DNA from: SKVR01 sp037441525
GTDB lineage: Bacteria > Bacteroidota > Bacteroidia > Bacteroidales > UBA7960
Direction: 5' to 3'
Assembly (NCBI GenBank): GCA_037441525.1
Contig: JBBISA010000001.1
Coordinates: forward strand, 271,711 to 335,710
DNA length: 64,000 bases
A program made the translations under genes and the position numbers. Under the pieces are notes generated by a model. It did no database searches, had not been told where the DNA came from, and saw only the letters and a program-made list of their open reading frames with translations. Position 1 is the first letter of the stretch. Each line of letters starts with the position of its first letter. This document shows positions 1 through 8,915 of the stretch, piece by piece.

Positions 1-1
1 T

Positions 2-1042
2 GCCAATGTGCTGGGTTTAAATATTTCTGCTGCCTTCAATTCGGCTGTTACCATTTATATACTTATTCCCTTTCTTATCATTCCGCAAATGGTGCTTACA
101 GGTGCCATGTTCAACTTCGATAAAATTAACCGCAACATTGGTGGTGGTCGCGAAAAAGTGCCCATCATTGCCGAGGTTATGCCATCGCGCTGGGCATTCG
201 AAGCTCTGGTGGTTAATCAATTTGTAAATAACCCCTACGAAAGTCAGTTTTATGAGCTAAGGAAACTCGAAAGTGCATTTAATTATAAAAATGTATATTA
301 CATCCCTGAGTTGAGAGGCTTCGTTGAAAATTACCGCGCCAACGTTTTATCCAATCAGCCCGACCCTATTTCAAATAACAACATTGAACTTATATTTAAC
401 GAAATAACCAAGGAAAACAATTCTCCGATCGCCAGAAATCACAAGATCATATTTGAGCGAACCAATAAAATTAACCCCCATGATATTAATATGGAACTGG
501 CCAACGAAATCCTGGTTTACCTCAACCGTTTGCAGGATTTTTATAGGGTCAATTTCAATATAATGAATGAAAACATCGATCAACGTATAAGCCAGATGGT
601 AAGTACGCCTGAAAAAAAGACAGAATATCAGAAATTATTCGATGATAATTTCAATACCTATCTTTCAAGATTTGCCCGAAATAGCATGGCACCTCTACCG
701 CTTGTAAGGCTGGGCAACAAATTAGTTCAAAAAATAGACCCTGTTTACCTCGACCCGCAGGACAGAAGAGCAACAAGTTTTCGATCGCATTTTCTGGCTC
801 CTAATAAAAATGTATTCGGAAATCTGTTCCCAACATTTTATTTCAACCTTAGTATCATTTGGATTTTTACCCTTTTCGCTTATATAGCGCTTTATTACAA
901 TGCGCTTAGCCGATTACTAAATTCGATGGCCTGGCTGGGAGGCAAAGCAGAACCCTTTTTGCAACGTTTTCAACTGAAAAATAAAAAAGATGACAAGACA
1001 TCATCATCGGTTGATTCTGACGATAATACATCATCTAATTGA
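2..1042 (+). CDS. ABC-2 type transporter, C-terminal part (5' truncated by window edge)
   Basis: The frame is open from the first bases of the window, so the gene starts upstream and only the last ~346 residues are seen; the GTG at 8 is an internal valine codon, not a start. The fragment opens with a long hydrophobic helix (ISAAFNSAVTIYILIPFLII) followed by a loop with MPSRWAFEALVVNQF, typical of ABCG-like exporters in which an ATPase and an ABC-2 membrane domain share one chain. A second clear membrane helix lies near the C-terminus (about 60 residues from the end), followed by a charged tail rich in K, D and S. The soluble stretch between the helices is large (~230 residues). The cargo cannot be read from this part. 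The next gene, a lipoprotein, starts 18 bases after the stop and is probably co-transcribed. Confidence 0.75.
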   Translation, partial: ANVLGLNISAAFNSAVTIYILIPFLIIPQMVLTGAMFNFDKINRNIGGGREKVPIIAEVMPSRWAFEALVVNQFVNNPYESQFYELRKLESAFNYKNVYYIPELRGFVENYRANVLSNQPDPISNNNIELIFNEITKENNSPIARNHKIIFERTNKINPHDINMELANEILVYLNRLQDFYRVNFNIMNENIDQRISQMVSTPEKKTEYQKLFDDNFNTYLSRFARNSMAPLPLVRLGNKLVQKIDPVYLDPQDRRATSFRSHFLAPNKNVFGNLFPTFYFNLSIIWIFTLFAYIALYYNALSRLLNSMAWLGGKAEPFLQRFQLKNKKDDKTSSSVDSDDNTSSN

Positions 1043-1060
1043 AATTAAACCATTTAAACT

Positions 1061-1969
1061 ATGAAAAAACTTCCAAATTTACAGTTATTTATTTCGATGG
1101 TTCTAGTTTTTGCTTTTTTAGGATGCAGGCAAGGGCCAAAACAGGAAGCAACCGACCTGCTGGACGATTCTTTGATAGCGGCCAATGTAAGACTCGACGA
1201 CCAGGTTATTGGAGAAATGATCTCATCAGTTCCCAACCCCGTCGAAATGTCGGCATTATTGCAAAGATCAGGAGTAGTATACTCACAACAACTACTTAAC
1301 CCTGCTGAAAATATCAGAAACTATAATACCAACTTTAAGAGGGCGCTCAACCTTGGCGTTTATGGAACCAACCTGGTGTATATGAACATTTATGACAGAA
1401 CCATTGCCACCCTGCGTTATCTGAGCAACGTCAGAGACCTCGCCTCTGATTTGAGAATTGATCAATTTTTCGATTACAACACCCTAAACCGCCTGTCTGA
1501 AAGCAGCCGAAATATCGATTCAGTGCTCTTCATTACCAATACAGGGTTCGACAACATGTCGCGCTATCTTATTGGTCAGGGACGAGGTAATCTTGCAGTT
1601 CTTATCTCGTTTGGCACGTGGATTGAGAGTCTGTATATCGCAACGAATGTGCAAACAGTTCCACCCAACAAAGAAACGATAAACATAAGAATAGGAGAAC
1701 AAAAAAAAGTACTTGACAATATAATTCTTCTTATGAACACATACAGGCAAGACCCTTCATTTGCAGAACTAATTGAAGACCTGATGTTGCTTAAAAAAGA
1801 ATTCGACAAAGTAACTATTAGTTATATCTACAAAGAACCCACCATAAAGGAAATTGATGGCATGGTAGTACTGGTAGATAATTCGAGGAGCGAAGTGAAT
1901 ATTAATCAGGAAATTGTGGAATCAATAGCCAAAGTAGTTGCACAGATCAGAACCAAAGTGATCAGTTAA
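1061..1969 (+). CDS. Conserved lipoprotein of unknown function
   Basis: 302 residues. The N-terminus is a lipoprotein signal peptide: MKK, a hydrophobic core, then a lipobox FLGC with the lipid-accepting Cys at residue 22. No acidic residue follows the Cys directly (CRQG). The remainder is predicted to be largely helical with no enzyme motif that I recognise. It begins 18 bases after the ABC-2 transporter gene with no terminator between, so the two are probably one operon, and the lipoprotein may be an accessory or periplasmic partner of the exporter (inference). Several shadow frames overlap it but lack a signal peptide or coding character. Confidence 0.75.
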   Translation: MKKLPNLQLFISMVLVFAFLGCRQGPKQEATDLLDDSLIAANVRLDDQVIGEMISSVPNPVEMSALLQRSGVVYSQQLLNPAENIRNYNTNFKRALNLGVYGTNLVYMNIYDRTIATLRYLSNVRDLASDLRIDQFFDYNTLNRLSESSRNIDSVLFITNTGFDNMSRYLIGQGRGNLAVLISFGTWIESLYIATNVQTVPPNKETINIRIGEQKKVLDNIILLMNTYRQDPSFAELIEDLMLLKKEFDKVTISYIYKEPTIKEIDGMVVLVDNSRSEVNINQEIVESIAKVVAQIRTKVIS

Positions 1970-2031
1970 TACTCAGGTAAATTCAATCAATCTTCAATTA
2001 AATCCAATCTTCGAATTAAAAAAGAAAAATT

Positions 2032-2469
2032 ATGAAAAAGTTTTTAATATCTTTAGGTTTAGTCGTTTCTGTTTTGTTTGCCGGAGAAGCCTATTCGCAA
2101 TGCGGTACTCTTCTCGATGTTTGTCATGGAAAGCTTGATAATGCACGGTTCCTTAAAAGCTGGCCCATACAGTTGCCTGAACAAGGACGCGGAGAGACTT
2201 TACCTCAGGTAAGTTTTAAAATGCCCCTCACCAGCGGAACCACCTATAAGATTTTTGCCTGCAATGCCAATGAGCTCCCCGGAAAAGTAATTATCAGTAT
2301 CCGCAATCATAATGATGATTTGGTTATCACCTCTTTTCTTGTAGAACAAAAAAGGCACCTCCCCATTATAATGTTCCCGGTGGGAATGAGCGGTATCTAT
2401 ACCTTTAGCTTCTACTTTGAGGATGGTAAGGAAGGATGTGCAGTGGGCGTAGTATCAAGTGTAAACTGA
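2032..2469 (+). CDS. Small exported protein of unknown function
   Basis: 145 residues with a classical signal peptide (MKKFLISLGLVVSVLFAGEAYSQ, cleavage likely after AYS). The mature part has four cysteines (in CGT, DVCHG, FACNA and GCAVG), which could form two disulfides, and alternating hydrophobic strands that suggest a small beta-sandwich. No family is recognised. It sits 62 bases after the lipoprotein gene and is followed by a hairpin that could end the transcript (2534-2569). A role in the cell envelope next to the transporter is only inferred from position. Confidence 0.65.
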   Translation: MKKFLISLGLVVSVLFAGEAYSQCGTLLDVCHGKLDNARFLKSWPIQLPEQGRGETLPQVSFKMPLTSGTTYKIFACNANELPGKVIISIRNHNDDLVITSFLVEQKRHLPIIMFPVGMSGIYTFSFYFEDGKEGCAVGVVSSVN

Positions 2470-2533
2470 TATAACCCACTTTTAACGCTCCATTTTCAGT
2501 AAAACTCTTACTTTTTACTTTTCTATAATTTGT

Positions 2534-2569
2534 ACTTTCGGGCTGAATTATTAGTCCGAAAGTTTTTTT
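2534..2569 (+). terminator. Hairpin with T run abutting the next start codon
   Basis: ACTTTCGG (2534-2541) pairs perfectly with CCGAAAGT (2556-2563) across a 14-base loop, followed by seven Ts that end directly at the ATG at 2570. It looks like an intrinsic terminator for the upstream genes. The left arm together with T2533 also reads TACTTTCG, a form of the -7 box used elsewhere in this window, so the element may act as both terminator and promoter. Confidence 0.55.
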
Positions 2570-2962
2570 ATGGAGAACCTGAAAACCAAAAAAATATTTG
2601 TAATTGAAGATAACAAAACAGAAGGCATGTTGCTTAAACTTTGCCTTGGATCAATAAAAAACATTACCATTACAAATTTCACATTGGGCCAGGAATTGTT
2701 GGATAACATCCAGGAAATCCCAGATATAGCAATAGTTGATATGATGCTTCCCGATATATCTGGCGAAGAACTTGTGCTTGCAATAAAAGACAACAATCCT
2801 AAAACGGAGGTTATTGTTGTTTCGGCCCAAAAAGACATCGATCTTATTGCAAGACTTCAGGAATTAGGCATTTATAATTATCTGGTGAAAAGTGAAACCT
2901 GCATGGAATCTCTCCAGCGAACCATTGAAGACCTTATTTTCCTGATCGATCATAAAAGATAA
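2570..2962 (+). CDS. Single-domain response regulator (receiver only)
   Basis: 130 residues forming one CheY-like receiver domain with no output domain. Visible features are the acidic pair in VIEDN (residues 12-16), the phospho-acceptor Asp57 in AIVDMMLPD, the conserved Ser85 in VVSAQ and Lys107 in YLVKS. It is followed by a strong intrinsic terminator, so it appears to be a monocistronic unit just upstream of the CheB-CheR fusion. It could pass phosphate between kinases or bind a target protein directly; its partner kinase is not shown by sequence. The start at 2570 has no recognisable Shine-Dalgarno because the T run of a hairpin precedes it. Confidence 0.85.
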   Translation: MENLKTKKIFVIEDNKTEGMLLKLCLGSIKNITITNFTLGQELLDNIQEIPDIAIVDMMLPDISGEELVLAIKDNNPKTEVIVVSAQKDIDLIARLQELGIYNYLVKSETCMESLQRTIEDLIFLIDHKR

Positions 2963-2988
2963 CTTTTTACTTTTTCCGGTAAAGAAAA

Positions 2989-3018
2989 ACTCCTAATTCG
3001 GGAGTCTTTTTTTTTTTG
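2989..3018 (+). terminator. Intrinsic terminator after the lone receiver gene
   Basis: ACTCC (2989-2993) and GGAGT (3001-3005) form a stem with a 7-base loop, followed by a run of about 13 Ts. It lies 27 bases after the stop codon of the receiver gene at 2570-2962. Confidence 0.75.
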
Positions 3019-3160
3019 CTCTCTAAGAATTACCATCCTTATTTCAACGCAATTCAATAATTTGCTATTTTTATTTAAGGCATTGAAAAATGCAGATTTT
3101 TTCAATAAACTTTTTTCTCCCTCAGGAAGCAAATAGCATTACTTTGACAAACTAGAAACC

Positions 3161-6100
3161 ATGGATAAAAGCAAAAAACGGAAACTTAAACCAGAAATTG
3201 AACAAAAACAGAACGAACAAGACTTTGAGATACAGGAGCAGGTATTTGACCCCCAGGGTTTTTGCGTAGGAATAGGAGCTTCAGCCGGCGGACTTGAGGC
3301 ACTGGAGCAATTTTTTAGAAATATGCCCCCCGACAGTGGTTTATCTTTTGTAGTGGTACAGCATCTTTCGCCTGATTATAAAAGCCTGATGGTTGAGTTA
3401 CTATCCAAACATACTTCCATGAAAGTATTCAGAGCCGAAGATGGAGCAAAGGTTTTGCCTAACTGCATTTATCTTATTCCACCCAAAAAGAATATGACTA
3501 TTTTCCATGGAAAACTTTTTCTTACCGAACAAGACCATCAATATATTATCAACCTTCCTATTGATATATTTTTTCGTTCGCTGGCAGAAGACTATGCCGA
3601 TAAATCCATAGGGATTATACTTTCCGGCACGGGCAGTGATGGCACACTGGGTATCAGAGCGATCAAAGGAATTGGTGGGATGGTGATGGCTCAGGATGAT
3701 AGTAGTGCCAAATTTGATGGAATGCCCAAAAGCGCTATATCTACCGGTCTTGTTGATTATATTCTTCCGGCAGAGAAAATGCCGGAAGAATTACTTAAAT
3801 ATGTTAAGCATCCCCTTACTCTGAAGGGTGATGAGCAACCCGGAACAGTATCTGCTGAAAATACACTCGGAAAAATACTATCGATAATCAGAAATAATAC
3901 GGGAGTAGATTTTACCTATTATAAACCCAATACTATTGTAAGACGTCTTGAACGTCGAATAAGCATAAACCAGATAAGCAGTTATGAGAATTACACAGCC
4001 TATCTTGAGCAATCGCCCAGAGAGGTAAATATTCTTTATAAAGAATTGCTTATTGGTGTAACTAAGTTTTTTCGTGATACCGAAAGTTTTGAAATTCTTA
4101 AACAAAAAGTTATCCCCAATATCTTTTTAAATAAAAAAAAGGATGAACCCATCAGAGTTTGGTCTGTTGGCAGCAGCACAGGAGAAGAAGCTTACAGCCT
4201 TGCCATTTTACTAAAAGAGTATATGGAAATATCTGGCGTAAATCACGACATTAAAATATTTGCCACCGACCTTGACAAGGAATCAATAGAATATGGAAGT
4301 TTGGGGTTTTATCCTGAAAGCATAGTGGCCGATGTTTCGGCAGAAAGGCTTAAATCATACTTTCTAAAGAAAGATAAAGGCTATCAGATAAAAGAATCAG
4401 TGCGGAAAATGGTAATTTTTGCTACCCACAATATTATAAAAGACCCACCTTTTTCAAAAATTGACCTTATAAGTTGCCGCAATATGCTCATTTATCTTAA
4501 ACCGGTGATGCAGAAAAAGGTATTGTCGCTTTTCCACTTTTCATTGACCAAAAACGGATATCTTTTCCTGGGGTCGAGCGAATCGTTGGGCGACCTGTCG
4601 AAAAATTTCACCACAATCAATAGTAAATGGAAGATTTATTCATACAAAGAAGGATATACACCCGATACTCTCGGCGATTTTCTGCTGCCAAGTGTAACGC
4701 GCACCAAACCAATGCAGCAGTTAGGCGAATTCCAGATAAAATCATCGATACATACAACCGATATTTCTGACAGTATTTTCAATACAATCATTGAAGAGTT
4801 TTTGCCCCCATCTGTAATTGTTGACGAAAACTTCGAAATAGTGCATATTTGTAAAGATGTTAACAAGTACATACACCTTCCCTCAGGCAAGGTTACTTAC
4901 GATATTCTCTCGCTTGTCAGAAAAGAGCTTAGCACGGCAATTTCCATTGCCCTGCATAAAGCGCTTAAGGAAGATAAGGAGATTATTTATAACGACTTTA
5001 AACTTAAAGAAAGTAACGAAGTCCACTACATCAATATTAAGGTAAAACCCTTCAGAGATCGACTAAGAACAAAAAGACTGATATTTATATTCTTTGAAGA
5101 GAAAAAAACCGTTCAGAACGAACCAGGCACCATAGATCAACAAACTATTGAATACGACTCCATTCAACAAATTAAAGACCTTGAACTGGAGTTGAAATAC
5201 ACAAAAGAAAACTTGCAGGCCACCATTGAAGAATTAGGAACATCGAACGAAGAATTGCAAGCCACCAACGAAGAATTGATTTCATCTAACGAAGAGCTAC
5301 AATCAACCAATGAAGAGCTTCAGTCAGTAAACGAGGAATTATATACCGTAAACAGCGAATATCAGAGCAAAATTGAGGTACTTACCCAACTCAATAATGA
5401 CATAAACAACCTGCTGAAAAATACCAATATAGGAACTGTTTTTCTTGACAGGAACCTGCTTATCCGGAAATTTACCCCGGCAGTAACTTCCGCTATAAAT
5501 ATCCTCGAGATGGATATTGGCAGGCCAATTCACCATATTTCGCACAATACATTTTATGATAAATTTCTCGAAGATATTGAAAATGTATTGCGAACCCTAA
5601 TACCTAAAGAAAATGAGGTAAAGGGCAAAAAAAACAATTGGTTTTTAATGCGCATTTTACCTTATCGAACCATTGACAATGCCATTGATGGGGTGGTAAT
5701 CACATTTTTTGATATTACAGAAAGGAAAAACTTCGAAGAAAGAATTGAGAGAAAAAATAATCTTCTTTTGTCGGTGCTCGATAACAGCCCCATTGCCAAT
5801 GCAATTTTAAACAAGGAAGGGAAAATTACCTATGCCAACCACATGGCAGAAAAGGTGCTCGGACTTACCATAGATGAGATTATAACCCGAAAATACAATG
5901 CTCCTTTGTGGCGAATTACTGCCGTTGATGGAGGCAAATTTCCGGATGAGCAGCTACCATTTTATTTGGTTTCAAAAACAGGCCGGCCTGTTTTTGATGT
6001 AGTGCATAACATTGAATGGCCCGATGGAATGAAAAAAACCTTAAGTATTAATGCATCACCTGTTTTTGACGAAAACAACCAGGTCGATGGAGTAATCTGC

Positions 6101-6880
6101 ACCTTACTTGATATTACTGAGAAACTATTTCTTGAAGAAATGATTAAGCGCGAACACGACCTGTTTATGCGCATACTCGAAAACAGCCATCACTCAGAAT
6201 TATTATTCACATCAAAGGGCGAGCTCACATTCGCCAACAAAATAGCCCGGCAATTGCTGCAAATCGATATGGAAAAAGCCACCAGACATCATTTTTCGGA
6301 TTTAAAATTAACGCCATCTATAAATCTGAAAAATTATGGCAACATCCTGGAAATGGTCGTAAAAACCGGACAAACAGCTCATAATATACAACACCGGATT
6401 TTGGGATCAGATTACGGGCAGAGCGATATACTTTACCTAACAGCATCACCGGTTTTTGGTGAGAATCAATCGATAGAAGGGATAGTTTTATCCATTGATC
6501 GTCACAACGACCTGGTCATTAATTCTGACCTTATGATTAGGCAAATTTCAAGCCTGAGCAATATGATTGAAATGGGCATTTTTACAGTAGATATTAATAG
6601 CACAATAACTTCCTGGAACAACAAAGCTGAGCAACTTTCGGGTATTTTGGCCAGCGATGTAAAAGGGAAGAAATGCCTTACATCTGATGCAAAGGGCGGC
6701 GCCAAATCCAACATTCCCTGCCTTCAACCCGAAAATGCCGGAAAACACAAGGTTTGCCGAAATATTGTTTTTGATACCGGAACCAAGAAGGTTTCCATCA
6801 ACGCAAAAAAGATGGATCTGATAAAAAATGAAAAGGATCAGGTAATTGGAGCCATTGGATATTTTGATTCATTTAATTAA
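3161..6880 (+). CDS. CheB-CheR fusion with coiled coil and multiple PAS domains
   Basis: 1239 residues. Residues ~33-205 are a CheB methylesterase domain: Ser41 in GASAGG, His68 in QHLS and Asp160 in GTGSDG fit the catalytic triad. Residues ~230-495 are a CheR methyltransferase domain with the SAM loop VWSVGSSTGEEAYSLA (333-348) and CRNMLIYL (439-446). A PAS-like segment (~540-650) precedes a regular coiled coil (~670-745) built of repeated NEELxxx heptads, then about four PAS domains (~755-855, 865-985, 995-1110, 1120-1239). Relatives of this type often end in a histidine kinase or GGDEF domain; here the chain stops after the last PAS with neither. No receiver is fused to CheB, so regulation may come from the separate receivers nearby. 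No chemoreceptor is encoded in the window, so its methylation target is unknown. Confidence 0.9.
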   Translation: MDKSKKRKLKPEIEQKQNEQDFEIQEQVFDPQGFCVGIGASAGGLEALEQFFRNMPPDSGLSFVVVQHLSPDYKSLMVELLSKHTSMKVFRAEDGAKVLPNCIYLIPPKKNMTIFHGKLFLTEQDHQYIINLPIDIFFRSLAEDYADKSIGIILSGTGSDGTLGIRAIKGIGGMVMAQDDSSAKFDGMPKSAISTGLVDYILPAEKMPEELLKYVKHPLTLKGDEQPGTVSAENTLGKILSIIRNNTGVDFTYYKPNTIVRRLERRISINQISSYENYTAYLEQSPREVNILYKELLIGVTKFFRDTESFEILKQKVIPNIFLNKKKDEPIRVWSVGSSTGEEAYSLAILLKEYMEISGVNHDIKIFATDLDKESIEYGSLGFYPESIVADVSAERLKSYFLKKDKGYQIKESVRKMVIFATHNIIKDPPFSKIDLISCRNMLIYLKPVMQKKVLSLFHFSLTKNGYLFLGSSESLGDLSKNFTTINSKWKIYSYKEGYTPDTLGDFLLPSVTRTKPMQQLGEFQIKSSIHTTDISDSIFNTIIEEFLPPSVIVDENFEIVHICKDVNKYIHLPSGKVTYDILSLVRKELSTAISIALHKALKEDKEIIYNDFKLKESNEVHYINIKVKPFRDRLRTKRLIFIFFEEKKTVQNEPGTIDQQTIEYDSIQQIKDLELELKYTKENLQATIEELGTSNEELQATNEELISSNEELQSTNEELQSVNEELYTVNSEYQSKIEVLTQLNNDINNLLKNTNIGTVFLDRNLLIRKFTPAVTSAINILEMDIGRPIHHISHNTFYDKFLEDIENVLRTLIPKENEVKGKKNNWFLMRILPYRTIDNAIDGVVITFFDITERKNFEERIERKNNLLLSVLDNSPIANAILNKEGKITYANHMAEKVLGLTIDEIITRKYNAPLWRITAVDGGKFPDEQLPFYLVSKTGRPVFDVVHNIEWPDGMKKTLSINASPVFDENNQVDGVICTLLDITEKLFLEEMIKREHDLFMRILENSHHSELLFTSKGELTFANKIARQLLQIDMEKATRHHFSDLKLTPSINLKNYGNILEMVVKTGQTAHNIQHRILGSDYGQSDILYLTASPVFGENQSIEGIVLSIDRHNDLVINSDLMIRQISSLSNMIEMGIFTVDINSTITSWNNKAEQLSGILASDVKGKKCLTSDAKGGAKSNIPCLQPENAGKHKVCRNIVFDTGTKKVSINAKKMDLIKNEKDQVIGAIGYFDSFN

Positions 6881-7105
6881 TACCCTTATTGATCATCAGC
6901 CTTTAGATTATTGGTTACATGCTATTAAAAATTGAACCAATTAAAATGGCATCTATTTATTTTGAAAAAACGAATAATTGTTTTCTTAATATTAAATAGT
7001 TGTAATTAAAAAATATTTAATAAATTCAACCTTCTAAAAAAACAGGTATTTATAGATATTTAATTATTTCAGGTTTAAGCAGTTTCAATCAACAAGGTGG
7101 TTAAA

Positions 7106-7113
7106 TATTTTTG
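7106..7113 (+). promoter_or_regulatory. Bacteroidota-type promoter, -7 box
   Basis: TATTTTTG (7106-7113) matches TAnnTTTG. TTTC at 7083-7086, one base off the TTTG consensus, lies 19 bases upstream. The box ends three bases before the ATG at 7117, so the transcript would start at or just inside the start codon. Confidence 0.55.
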
Positions 7114-7116
7114 CAG

Positions 7117-7554
7117 ATGAAAAAGAATATTTCAATAATAATAGCAGAAGATGACGAAGGGCATGCCTTGCTGATAAAAAGAAACCTAAAGCGGTCGGGT
7201 GTATTAAATCCTATAATACAATTCAAAAACGGGGAGGAAGTCTTACACTTTTTTTCCGAATCCGAAACAGGTTACCTTTCAATTCCTGAAACCAAGTATA
7301 TTATTTTACTGGACATTAAAATGCCAAAGGTTGATGGAATTGAAGTACTTGAGAGACTAAAATCTAACCCTATTACAAAAAAAATTCCCATTATTATGAT
7401 AACCACAACCGATAATCCAAAGGAAATTGAGTTGTGTCATGCCTTGGGTTGCAATAGTTATATTGTAAAACCTATTGATTATCAAAAATTTATCGAAATT
7501 GTTAAGCGAATTGGTTTTTATCTTGATATTATCGAAATTCCAAATCCCCGTTAA
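7117..7554 (+). CDS. Rcp1-like single-domain response regulator
   Basis: 145 residues from the ATG at 7117 (MKKNISIII). An upstream in-frame TTG at 7111 lies inside the -7 promoter box and is unlikely to be translated. The protein is a lone receiver of the Rcp type common in Bacteroidota: AEDDEGH acidic pocket, phospho-acceptor Asp in ILLDIKMPK, conserved Thr in MITTTD and Lys in YIVKPID. Such receivers often work with PAS-containing or phytochrome-like kinases. The next gene, a receiver-cyclase, begins five bases after its stop, so both are very likely co-transcribed and part of one relay (inference). Confidence 0.85.
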   Translation: MKKNISIIIAEDDEGHALLIKRNLKRSGVLNPIIQFKNGEEVLHFFSESETGYLSIPETKYIILLDIKMPKVDGIEVLERLKSNPITKKIPIIMITTTDNPKEIELCHALGCNSYIVKPIDYQKFIEIVKRIGFYLDIIEIPNPR

Positions 7555-7559
7555 CCTAA

Positions 7560-8813
7560 ATGTCCGAAAATTACTCTGAAAATTTATCGCATACAGATGA
7601 ATTTACTGTATGGATAGTTGAGGACGATGTTCAACTTAATAATGTAATAGCGCGGAGTCTTAAAAAAGCAGGCTACCGGTGCAAAAGTTTTTTTGGTGGC
7701 AAGGAGGTTCTGGATATTATAGATCAACTAAACAGCAACTCACCCGAAGCAGGCATACTGCTGCTTGATTTTATTCTGGATGATATGAACGCAATAGAAC
7801 TGCTTCAAAAACTCAGGAATTATCATGTTGAACTGCCATTTGTAATTATGACATCGTATGGCGACGAAAAAACCGCGGTTGAACTAATGAAACTTGGGGC
7901 AATCGATTATATTAATAAGGAAAAATACTTTATAAATCATATTGTTAAAGTAATCGCCAATGCTCGCGATAAGATCGAATCAAAGTGCAAATTGGAACAA
8001 TCGAGAAAGGAACTAGAGGAAAGCGCTCAAAAGCTGAAATTGCTTAACCAACAGATAAACCTTCAGAAAATTGCCCTTGAAAATGAAAAGGCAAAAACCG
8101 ACAAATTGCTTCAGAGCGTATTGCCCAAAAAAATTGCCCATGAGCTTCTTGAAAAAGGTTATTCCAAGCCCAGACATTATCATAACGTATCCATATTGTT
8201 TGCTGACGTAATTGGGTTTTCAGACCTGGCCAAATCAAGCTCGCCCATAGATTTGGTCACCAGGCTTGACAACTATTTTTATATTTTTGATGAGATTGTG
8301 GAACAGCACGGGCTCGAAAAAATAAAAACCATCGGCGATTGCTACATGTGCGCAGGGGGAATACCAGAAGAGAACGAGTACAACGCCATAACCACCGTAA
8401 TAGCAGGTCTGAAAATTCAGGACACAATTCAGAAACTAACTGCCGAATACTCCTCGGAGTTGCCCTCTTTCAGGCTAAGACTGGGAATTCATACCGGAGA
8501 GGTTGTTGCCGGAGTAGTTGGGAAAATTAAATTTGCCTACGATATCTGGGGCGATGCTGTAAATATTGCAAGCCGAATAGTTGAGGCCGGAGAAAGTGAC
8601 AGGGTAAATATCTCTGAAAAAACATATCAACTTGTAAAAGACTACTTTGATTTCAGCAAGCGGGGCGAAATAATTACAAAACGAAACTATCCTATTAAGA
8701 TGTATTTTGTAGAAAGGCTCAAGCCAGAATACTCATTAGATCAAAGAGGGTTAATTCCTAATAATGCACTAATGAAGTTTCTAAACTTAAATCAGGCTAT
8801 CAGGTATTTCTGA
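7560..8813 (+). CDS. Response regulator with class III adenylate cyclase output
   Basis: 417 residues. Residues ~15-130 are a receiver (EDDVQ acidic pocket, phospho-acceptor Asp70 in LLLDFILDD). A helical coiled-coil linker (~135-185) leads to a class III nucleotidyl cyclase domain (~205-390). Metal-binding Asp216 (FADVIGF) and Asp260 (TIGDCY) are present, as are the transition-state residues Asn335 and Arg339 (DAVNIASR). Lys256 and Asp328 occupy the positions that select adenine in known cyclases, so cAMP rather than cGMP is the predicted product. The protein should convert a phosphorelay signal into cAMP. It follows the lone receiver by 5 bases and precedes the hybrid kinase gene, whose N-terminal receiver resembles its own. 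Confidence 0.93.
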   Translation: MSENYSENLSHTDEFTVWIVEDDVQLNNVIARSLKKAGYRCKSFFGGKEVLDIIDQLNSNSPEAGILLLDFILDDMNAIELLQKLRNYHVELPFVIMTSYGDEKTAVELMKLGAIDYINKEKYFINHIVKVIANARDKIESKCKLEQSRKELEESAQKLKLLNQQINLQKIALENEKAKTDKLLQSVLPKKIAHELLEKGYSKPRHYHNVSILFADVIGFSDLAKSSSPIDLVTRLDNYFYIFDEIVEQHGLEKIKTIGDCYMCAGGIPEENEYNAITTVIAGLKIQDTIQKLTAEYSSELPSFRLRLGIHTGEVVAGVVGKIKFAYDIWGDAVNIASRIVEAGESDRVNISEKTYQLVKDYFDFSKRGEIITKRNYPIKMYFVERLKPEYSLDQRGLIPNNALMKFLNLNQAIRYF

Positions 8814-8860
8814 CTTCTCACTAACATGGGATTATATATTGTAAATACCATTACTTTAAG

Positions 8861-8868
8861 TAAATTTG
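8861..8868 (+). promoter_or_regulatory. Bacteroidota-type promoter for the hybrid kinase
   Basis: TAAATTTG (8861-8868) matches TAnnTTTG; ATTG at 8838-8841 lies 19 bases upstream, one mismatch from the TTTG consensus. The kinase start is 47 bases downstream. Confidence 0.5.
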
Positions 8869-8915
8869 CCGATGCCAATTTCCAGCATTAATTTAATTGA
8901 ATAAAATTACCAGGA

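Noticed and set aside
7111..7113. TTG start for the receiver at 7117
   Set aside because: It is part of the TATTTTTG -7 box and only adds two residues; the ATG at 7117 fits the family.
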